From the NCBI GenBank assembly GCA_900542505.1, contig UQNV01000012.1, forward strand, positions 1 through 53,708: a stretch of DNA of 53,708 nt. The letters run 5' to 3'. This DNA is from an uncultured Alistipes sp. Its GTDB lineage: Bacteria; Bacteroidota; Bacteroidia; Bacteroidales; Rikenellaceae. A program made the position numbers and the translations under genes. Shown here piece by piece: positions 44,992 through 53,708 of this stretch; position 1 is the stretch's first letter, and each line of letters begins with the position of its first letter. The notes beneath the pieces were generated by a model. The model saw only the letters and a list, made by a program, of their open reading frames with translations. It searched no databases and was not told the origin of the DNA.

Positions 44992-45065
44992 TATGGTCGC
45001 AATTTTGTGTCGAAATCATCGAAAACAGCGCGAACTTTGCCGTCGGTAAATTCGAACGCAAGACA

Positions 45066-45731
45066 ATGGACCGATATCTCAGGCGACGATACATGCTTTT
45101 TGTCGTGTCGCTCTTCATCAATGCGCTGGGCGTGGCCTTCATCACCAAGGCGCTGCTGGGCACCTCGCCCATCACGAGCGTGAACTACGTGCTGAGCATG
45201 TTCACGCCGCTCACGATGGGGCAGTGGACCATTCTGCTCAACCTCTCCTTCGTGTTGCTCGACCTGCTGTTCATGACGCGCCGGGAGCTGCGCCGCGAAC
45301 GTACCTCCTACCTGCTGCAGATTCCCATCTCGCTCAGCTTCGGGCTCTTCATCGACTTCGCCATGGTGATGCTCTTCTGGCTGGAGCCGGCGTCCTATGC
45401 GGCCAAACTGCTGTGGCTCCTCGTCGGATGCTTCATTCTGGCGGCGGGCATCGCACTCGAGGTGCGGGTCAATGTGGCGATGACGGCCGGCGAGTACCTC
45501 GTCCGCGCCATCTGCCGCCGGCATCGGCTCGACTTCGGCTATACGAAGCTGGGCTTCGACCTTACGCTGGTGCTGCTGGCGTGCCTCCTTTCCTATCTGT
45601 TCATGTCCGACATCCGCGGCGTGCGCGAGGGTACGGTCGTCGCGGCACTGGCCGTGGGGCCCATCGTCCACTTCCTGACACCCTTCTACGGACGCCTCGA
45701 TGGCTGGACGGGGCTGAAACAGCGCGTATAG
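45066..45731 (+). CDS. YczE/YitT-like integral membrane protein
   Basis: A 221-residue membrane protein starting MDRYLRRRYMLFVVSLFINALGVAFITKALLGTSPITSVNY. About six hydrophobic segments are seen, with FVVSLFINALGVAFI first and VLLACLLSYLFM near the end. The N-terminal G-x(3)-A..GTSP pattern is that of the YczE/YyaS/YitT group (DUF6198-like). The substrate is unknown. It diverges from an AraC regulator, which suggests induction by a small molecule; this is inference. The gene ends 86 bases before the convergent GH2 gene. Confidence 0.87.
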   Translation: MDRYLRRRYMLFVVSLFINALGVAFITKALLGTSPITSVNYVLSMFTPLTMGQWTILLNLSFVLLDLLFMTRRELRRERTSYLLQIPISLSFGLFIDFAMVMLFWLEPASYAAKLLWLLVGCFILAAGIALEVRVNVAMTAGEYLVRAICRRHRLDFGYTKLGFDLTLVLLACLLSYLFMSDIRGVREGTVVAALAVGPIVHFLTPFYGRLDGWTGLKQRV

Positions 45732-45753
45732 CGTGCGGTTGCGGGGAAACGAC

Positions 45754-45793
45754 AATCGGGCCGGAATCCATACAAGGGTTCCGGCCCGATTGC
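45754..45793. terminator. hairpin between YczE-like and GH2 genes
   Basis: A perfect 14-bp stem (CAATCGGGCCGGAA with TTCCGGCCCGATTG) and a 12-base loop. It is 22 bases after the + gene and 24 bases after the end of the convergent - gene, so may serve both. T runs are weak. Confidence 0.7.
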
Positions 45794-45817
45794 CTTCATT
45801 TCCGGAGCGGGGCGCTC

Positions 45818-48307
45818 CTATTCGCCGCGGAGGGTTAGCCGGGCGCGCTTGAGTCCCGGCGAAGTGGCTTCGACGGTGATTTCTCCCGGAGTGCCGTCCG
45901 ATGCGATGATGGCGGTCATCATTCCCGAGAAGAGCTTCATGCGGGGCTCCTGGAACGATTCGAGCGACGTCGGGTCGCCATTGGCTCCGGCGCGGTAGAG
46001 GCCGTTGCCCGTCACGCGGAAGCGGATTTCGTTGTCGGCCGTCGGGCAGGGGTTGCCGTCGCGGTCGACGACGCTCACCGTCACGAACGAGAGGTCCTTG
46101 CCATCGGCCGCGATGCGTTCGCGGTCGGGCGTCAGCACAATCCGGTACGGTTTTCCCGCCGTGCGGAGTTCGCGCTCTGCCACGGGATTCCCTTCGGCAT
46201 CGTAGGCTACCACGCGCAGCGTGCCGGGTTCGTAGCGCGTATCCATCCACATGAGCCGGTATCGCCGCTGGCGGGCAAAACTGTTGAGCGACACCGAGTC
46301 GCCGCTGTTGTCGACCCGTACGGTCAGGTCCTTGCTCCGGCGGCCCTGGCTCTTGCCGTTGATGAAGAGTTCGGCCGAGGGGTAGTTCGTGTAGACGAAG
46401 ACGGGCGTCACCTCGCCCTCGCGGCCGGGCCAGTTCCAGTGGGGCAGGATGTGGAGCGTCTCGGCGTCGGGGTTCCAGTGGCTGCGGTAGAGCCAGTAGC
46501 GGTCCTTCGGCAGACCGGCCAGGTCGATGATGCCGAAGAGCGACGAGTGGCTCGGCCAGTCGGAATAGTAGGGGGTAGGCTCGCCCAGATAGTCGAAGCC
46601 CGTCCAGACGAATTCGCCCATGCAGTAGGGCAGGTCGTCGTGTTGGATGAAGTCATCCTCCGGAAGGTTCGACCAGCCGCAGTGCTCCACGTCGTAGGAC
46701 GAGGCCTGGTGGTCGTCGTAGCGGTGCATCGAGCGCCGTACGACCGGGAACTTGTAGACGCCGCGCGAGCTGAGCGTCGAGGCGGTCTCGCTGCCCAGAA
46801 TCATCCGCTGGGGCAGCTTGGCGTAGTTCTCGGGGTACTTGTGCGGGCGGTAGTTGAAGCCCGGGACATCCATCACGGCGGCCATGTTGTTGTTCACCAC
46901 CGCGTCGGGGGCATCCATGCCCTGCGTTACGGGGCGTGTCGGGTCTTCGCGGTGGCAGATGTCCTGCAGCCGGAGTGTGAGTTTCGGCCCGCGGTCGCCG
47001 TTCCACTGGTCGGGCACCTCGTTGCCGATGCACCACATCACCACACTCGGCGAGTTGCGGAAGTGGCGTATCAGATTGACCAGGTCGCGCTCGACCCACT
47101 CGTCGAAGTAGAGGTGGTAGCCGTTCTCGACCTTCGGGGCCTTCCACTCGTCGAACGATTCGGCCATCACCATCATGCCCATCTCGTCGCAGGCGGCCAC
47201 CAGTTCCGGAGCCGGCATGTTGTGCGAGGTGCGGATGGCGTTGCACCCCATCTCCTTGAGCAGCCTGATTTGGCGCCGGATGCCCGCCTCGTTGGCGATG
47301 CCGCCCAGCGGGCCCAGGTCGTGGTGGTTGCAGACGCCGCGGAACTTCAGCGGCTCTCCGTTGAGGAGGAAGCCCTTGCCCGGTACGGCCTCGACGGTGC
47401 GGATGCCGAAGCGCGTCGTGTATTCGTCGCAGAGCCGGTCGCCCTCGTAGAGACGCGTGACCGAGGTGTAGAGCGAAGGCGTCTCGGGCGTCCACAGCGC
47501 GGGATGCTCGACGATGAACTCCTGCTCGATGAACCCCTGGTCGTAACGTGTGCCGTCGGTACGTGCCGAGGCGACAACCTCGCCCGCAGCGTTGCGGAGT
47601 TCGGTCGTGAGCGTGTAGTCGGCGAGCGTCCGGCCCTCGGGCAGCATCACCTCGGTCTGCTGGCAGACGCGGGCGTGGCTCTCCGATATTACGGGGGTGG
47701 TGATGCGCGTTCCCCACACCGGTACGTAGGCGTCGCCCGTGGTGAGCAGATGGACGTTGCGCAGCAGCCCCGCGCCGGGATACCAGCGCGACGATTCGGG
47801 CATATTCTCGAGCCGCACGGCCAGCAGGTTCTCACCGTCGGGTCGGACGAAGGGGGTGATGTCGACGTGGAAGGCGTTGTAGCCGTTGGGCCAGTAGATG
47901 GCCTCGTGGCCGTTGACATAGACCCGGGCATGGCTCATGGCGCCGTCGAAGAGCAGTGTGCAGCGGCCTCCCTTGCGCAGCTCGGGAACCTCGAAGCGAA
48001 GGCGGTACCACCCCGTGCCGACGAAGGGCAGTCCGCCCGTGCGGCCGGCATGTTCCATCGCCTGCGTCTGACCGTCCTGTGCGATGGCCGTGAGCTGGAG
48101 GTCGTTGCCGACGCTGAAGGGACCGTAGATGGCCCAGTCATGGGGAACGGTGACCGGTTGCCAGTCGGAGTCGTCGCAGTCGTTGCGGGCAAATTCGGGC
48201 GCATCCCCGCGTGTGAAGAGCCAACCCTTTTCGAGCAGACGTTCGCTGCGCGGTTGAGCCCACGCGGCAAGCGGGAGCAGCGCCAGCAGGCAGAGCAGTT
48301 TTTTCAT
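45818..48307 (-). CDS. glycoside hydrolase family 2 (beta-galactosidase-like), secreted
   Basis: An 829-residue exported beta-glycosidase starting MKKLLCLLALLPLAAWAQ (cleavage after WAQ). GH2 parts in order: sugar-binding domain (from ERLLEKGWLFTRGDAPEF), Ig-like domain (ESHARVCQQTEVMLPE), the (beta/alpha)8 barrel (LKFRGVCNHHDLGPLGG; RTSHNMPAPE), and C-terminal DUF4982/Ig-like domains (TPVFVYTNYPSAELFINGKSQGRRS; VSVVDRDGNPCPTADNEIRF). The acid/base is the Glu of MWCIGNEVPDQW and the nucleophile is probably the Glu of ILGSETAST. Beta-galactosidase is likely, but GH2 also includes mannosidases and glucuronidases. It follows the SDR gene by 36 bases. Confidence 0.95.
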   Translation of the reverse strand: MKKLLCLLALLPLAAWAQPRSERLLEKGWLFTRGDAPEFARNDCDDSDWQPVTVPHDWAIYGPFSVGNDLQLTAIAQDGQTQAMEHAGRTGGLPFVGTGWYRLRFEVPELRKGGRCTLLFDGAMSHARVYVNGHEAIYWPNGYNAFHVDITPFVRPDGENLLAVRLENMPESSRWYPGAGLLRNVHLLTTGDAYVPVWGTRITTPVISESHARVCQQTEVMLPEGRTLADYTLTTELRNAAGEVVASARTDGTRYDQGFIEQEFIVEHPALWTPETPSLYTSVTRLYEGDRLCDEYTTRFGIRTVEAVPGKGFLLNGEPLKFRGVCNHHDLGPLGGIANEAGIRRQIRLLKEMGCNAIRTSHNMPAPELVAACDEMGMMVMAESFDEWKAPKVENGYHLYFDEWVERDLVNLIRHFRNSPSVVMWCIGNEVPDQWNGDRGPKLTLRLQDICHREDPTRPVTQGMDAPDAVVNNNMAAVMDVPGFNYRPHKYPENYAKLPQRMILGSETASTLSSRGVYKFPVVRRSMHRYDDHQASSYDVEHCGWSNLPEDDFIQHDDLPYCMGEFVWTGFDYLGEPTPYYSDWPSHSSLFGIIDLAGLPKDRYWLYRSHWNPDAETLHILPHWNWPGREGEVTPVFVYTNYPSAELFINGKSQGRRSKDLTVRVDNSGDSVSLNSFARQRRYRLMWMDTRYEPGTLRVVAYDAEGNPVAERELRTAGKPYRIVLTPDRERIAADGKDLSFVTVSVVDRDGNPCPTADNEIRFRVTGNGLYRAGANGDPTSLESFQEPRMKLFSGMMTAIIASDGTPGEITVEATSPGLKRARLTLRGE

Positions 48308-48343
48308 GGTGCTTGTCTTTGTTGTTTGTTGCGTTTTCTCGGT

Positions 48344-49078
48344 TCAGGCTTTGGTGCGCACGTTGAGCCGCTCCCACAACCATTCGGGAAGCAGCCGCCA
48401 GAGGAAGACCATCACGGCATAGCGGCGGTCGATGACAATGCGCCGGCGGCGGCGTTCGAGTGCCCGGACGATTCGGTCGGCGACGCGGTCCACGGACATG
48501 AGCATCGGATAGTGGTGCGCATCGTTGAGCAGCGGCGTGGCGACGAACCCCGGCCGGATGTCGGTGAAGCGGATGGGGAGCCGCTCCATGTGGCTGAGTT
48601 GCGCCAGCGCGTCGATGTAGGTGTTCTGCATCCGCTTGGTGGCCGAGTAGGCCGGGGCGCTGCCCAGCCCGCGTGTCCCGGCAATCGAGCTGATGACGGC
48701 CAGATGGCCTCCACCATGGGTGCGGAACCAGTGGAACGCGGCAGTCACCATCCGTACGAATCCCTCGCCGTTGGTGCGCAGCGTCGCCAGTTCGGTTGCG
48801 GGTTCGAGCTCGATGTTGCGCTTGCCGATGCCCGACGAGTAGAGGTAGAGGTCCATGCCTCCGAGCCGTTCGATGAGCTCCGCGAGCCGTTCCGGGGCGT
48901 CATCGCACGTGACGTCGAGCGTCTGGGTCTCGACCCTGTCGGGTGCCAGTGCGCGCAGCTCTTCGAGCGGACCGGTGCGACGGCCGGCGACGCCTACGCG
49001 CCAGCCCTTGCCGATGAAGCGTTTGGCCGTTTCGAACCCGATGCCCGACGTGGCCCCTACGATGACGATTCGTTTCAT
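48344..49078 (-). CDS. short-chain dehydrogenase/reductase
   Basis: A 244-residue NAD(P)-dependent oxidoreductase of the classical SDR family. It starts MKRIVIVGATSGIGFETAKRF with the TGxxxGIG-type cofactor motif (GATSGIG, residues 8-14). The catalytic Ser is in VISSIAGTRG and the Tyr-x3-Lys is YSATK. The RRRTGP-like AGRRTG after strand 2 suggests NADP preference. The C-terminal part carries a hydrophobic stretch (YAVMVFLWRLLPEWLW), which may touch the membrane. The substrate is unknown. In-frame codons upstream reach 49108, but this Met starts the conserved strand. Confidence 0.93.
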   Translation of the reverse strand: MKRIVIVGATSGIGFETAKRFIGKGWRVGVAGRRTGPLEELRALAPDRVETQTLDVTCDDAPERLAELIERLGGMDLYLYSSGIGKRNIELEPATELATLRTNGEGFVRMVTAAFHWFRTHGGGHLAVISSIAGTRGLGSAPAYSATKRMQNTYIDALAQLSHMERLPIRFTDIRPGFVATPLLNDAHHYPMLMSVDRVADRIVRALERRRRRIVIDRRYAVMVFLWRLLPEWLWERLNVRTKA

Positions 49079-49144
49079 GGTCGTGTATCCTTTGTTAACC
49101 TCGTCCAAGATACGGATTTTCGGGCGTTTTTCAAATTCGAAGAG

Positions 49145-49185
49145 GACAAAAAGAGGAGCCTTCCCGACAAGTCAGGAAGGCTCCT
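49145..49185 (-). terminator. rho-independent terminator after the dCMP deaminase gene
   Basis: AGGAGCCTTCC/GGAAGGCTCCT, 11 bp with a 10-base loop; on the minus strand it is followed by CTTTTTG. It is 26 bases past the deaminase stop and separates it from the SDR gene. Confidence 0.85.
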
Positions 49186-49210
49186 TGCTGTTTGGTGTGC
49201 CGGCGGCTCT

Positions 49211-49654
49211 TCAGACCTGCAGCTCGTCGATTGCGCGCTGGACGCACTCGATACCGACCTTGCGCAGCAGTGCAAGCCCCTCTTCCGAGCGGTAGTCCTC
49301 GCAGTAAACCACGCGCTTGATGCCTGCCTGGATGATGAGTTTCGAGCATTCGATGCAGGGCGCCGCCGTGATGTAGAGCGTCGAGCCGTCGCAGTTGTTG
49401 GCCGACTTGGCCACCTTGGTGATGGCGTTGGCCTCGGCGTGCAGCACGTAGGACTTCGTCTTGCCCGTCTCGTCCTCGCAGATGTTCTCGAACCCCGAGG
49501 GGGTGCCGTTGTAGCCGTCCGAGATAATCATCTTGTCCTTGACGATGAGCGCACCCACCTTGCGGCGTACGCAGTACGAATTCTCGGCCCAGATACGGGC
49601 CATTCTCAGATAGCGCAGGTCCAGTTGGCGCTGCTTTTCTTCCTGATATCCCAT
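49211..49654 (-). CDS. dCMP deaminase (ComEB-like cytidine/deoxycytidylate deaminase)
   Basis: Zinc enzyme of 147 residues that probably converts dCMP to dUMP for dTTP synthesis. The zinc site is visible: His-Ala-Glu in YVLHAEANAITKVA, and the Cys-x2-Cys in TAAPCIECSKLII. The VGALIVKDKMIISDGYNGTPSGFENICED segment is typical of dCMP deaminases (nucleotide-contacting GYNGTP). It follows secA by 94 bases on the same strand and ends at a strong terminator, so it may be in the secA transcript. Confidence 0.95.
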   Translation of the reverse strand: MGYQEEKQRQLDLRYLRMARIWAENSYCVRRKVGALIVKDKMIISDGYNGTPSGFENICEDETGKTKSYVLHAEANAITKVAKSANNCDGSTLYITAAPCIECSKLIIQAGIKRVVYCEDYRSEEGLALLRKVGIECVQRAIDELQV

Positions 49655-49748
49655 GAGCGGTCGTTTGTCTGAAGGCGGAAGGCGACGTGCCGGACGGTGC
49701 CGTCACCGTCGCCTTCCGTCGTCGGTTGCTGTTGCGCTTGCGGAAGGG

Positions 49749-53051
<3,303 letters not shown>

Positions 53052-53103
53052 AAGAATTTTGTTGTTGTTTTCTGTTGCGGGTTCGTTATGAACATAAATC
53101 CTA

Positions 53104-53135
53104 CAAAAGTACACATTTTTCGCGAAAAGCGCAAA
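53104..53135 (-). promoter_or_regulatory. secA promoter
   Basis: Minus strand: TTTG (53135-53132), 20-bp spacer, TACTTTTG (53111-53104). The secA ATG lies 52 bases downstream. Confidence 0.8.
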
Positions 53136-53157
53136 CCTCCCGGTCAAATTCTGCGAA

Positions 53158-53247
53158 TATCTTTGCGTTTGCCCCGCAGGCGGGTTCTCGCCGGATGCAA
53201 GTTTTCCGTGCGGCCGCTCCGATTTCGGCTCAAAAAACGTATCTTTG
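53158..53247 (+). promoter_or_regulatory. two -7-like boxes upstream of ispE
   Basis: Two exact TATCTTTG boxes occur, at 53158-53165 and 53240-53247. The second ends five bases before the ATG at 53253, the same spacing as in kdsA. Neither has an evident -33 TTG at 19-21 bp. Confidence 0.5.
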
Positions 53248-53252
53248 CTTCC

Positions 53253-53687
53253 ATGATACTTCAAGCAAACTGCAAAATCAACCTCGGGCTCGACGTCCTG
53301 CGTCGCCGCGAGGACGGATACCACGAACTCGAAACGGTGATGTATCCCGTTCGGGGGCTCTTCGACGAAGTGGAGGTTACGCGCACGGAGCGCGGCTTTG
53401 CGCTGCGGAGCGAGGGCCTGGCGGTCGACTGCGACCCCGGGGAGAATATCTGCATGAAGGCCTGCCGCCTCATGCAGCGCCATTACGGCATCGACGGGGC
53501 GGAGGTGCGCCTCGTGAAGCGGGTACCCTTCGGTGCGGGGCTTGGCGGCGGTTCGTCCGACGGCACGGCGGTGCTGCTGGCCCTCGACGAGCTTTTCGGG
53601 CTGCGCCTTTCGGAGGAGGAGCTCATCGCGCGGGCGGCCGAACTGGGGAGCGATACGGCCTTTTTCGTGCGCAATACGCCCCAGCTC
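53253..53687 (+). CDS. ispE: 4-diphosphocytidyl-2-C-methyl-D-erythritol kinase, truncated by contig end
   Basis: GHMP kinase that phosphorylates CDP-ME in the MEP isoprenoid pathway, the step after IspD. Visible residues begin [20 protein letters not shown], with the substrate Lys-Ile-Asn-Leu-Gly motif, then [13 protein letters not shown] and the ATP loop [16 protein letters not shown]. About 145 of the usual ~270 residues are present. Native sequence ends by about 53687, because what follows is sequencing adapter; the apparent final residues LSLIHI are adapter translation. It is divergent from secA. Confidence 0.95.
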
Positions 53688-53708
53688 CTGTCTCTTATAC
53701 ACATCTGA
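53688..53708. other. residual Tn5 mosaic end/Nextera adapter (not genomic)
   Basis: The bases CTGTCTCTTATACACATCT, followed by GA, equal the 19-bp Tn5 mosaic end used in Nextera libraries and the first bases of the i5-side adapter. They sit at the exact end of the window, within the ispE frame. Confidence 0.97.

Noticed and set aside
53052..53702. N-terminal extension of SecA starting MYKRQ
   Set aside because: The extension begins in sequencing adapter and runs antisense through ispE. The SecA promoter and conserved N-terminus put the start at 53051.

Overview
This window looks like ordinary chromosome from a GC-rich member of the Bacteroidota; I infer an Alistipes-like gut bacterium (Rikenellaceae) from overall protein character, without a database search. 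The signs are promoters of the Bacteroidota type (a TTG/TTTG element about 20 bp upstream of TAnnTTTG), many short lipoprotein signal peptides, a SusB-type GH97 enzyme, a large SecA, and genes with little Shine-Dalgarno signal. Genes are dense on both strands. I see no tRNA, rRNA, CRISPR array, insertion sequence, phage or integration site. The last ~20 bases are not biological: they are the Tn5 mosaic-end/Nextera adapter left at a contig end.

Layout. 1-2386 (minus): exporter-type ABC transporter followed by a sugar O-acetyltransferase cut by the window edge. 2508-6489: flavin reductase-like protein (+), RNase HI (-), ValS (-). 6605-14362 (+): Lon, a YjbR protein, then the Kdo genes kdsB, kdsA and kdsD, and an exported GH97 alpha-glucosidase. 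14497-19790 (-): a small membrane protein plus XRE regulator under a palindromic operator, then a likely trpS-CLC-PAS-threonine aldolase operon. 20062-28274 (+): OxyR, then rsfS-ftsH-cdsA-psd-AI-2E-family permease-stand-alone riboflavin kinase, and ahcY. 28481-34917 (-): an FN3 lipoprotein, a DUF456 protein plus M16 peptidase, and panC-panD. 35181-37959 (+): an outer-membrane beta-barrel protein and a lipoprotein dipeptidyl-peptidase III. 38368-41377 (-): M23 endopeptidase, ispD, PH-domain protein, rubredoxin. 41534-43935 (+): lpxK, purine nucleoside phosphorylase, ssb. 44054-45731: divergent AraC regulator and YczE-like membrane protein. 45818-53051 (-): GH2 enzyme, SDR oxidoreductase, dCMP deaminase, SecA. 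53253-end (+): truncated ispE.

How it fits together. Much of the window builds or maintains the envelope: Kdo synthesis (kdsB, kdsA, kdsD), lipid A (lpxK), phospholipid (cdsA, psd), isoprenoid precursors (ispD, ispE), export (secA, the ABC exporter), wall turnover (M23) and membrane quality control (ftsH, which in other bacteria also tunes lipid A synthesis). A second theme is digestion of glycans and peptides by exported enzymes (GH97, GH2, M16, DPP III). I found no convincing new multi-gene system. The best leads are regulatory: a 24-bp palindrome inside the promoter of the XRE/membrane-protein pair; back-to-back -33 elements joining oxyR and trpS; promoters that place the start codon at or beside the predicted transcript start (kdsA, the M23 gene, perhaps ispE). 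The best protein leads are a CLC transporter without the inner proton glutamate and a one-domain riboflavin kinase.
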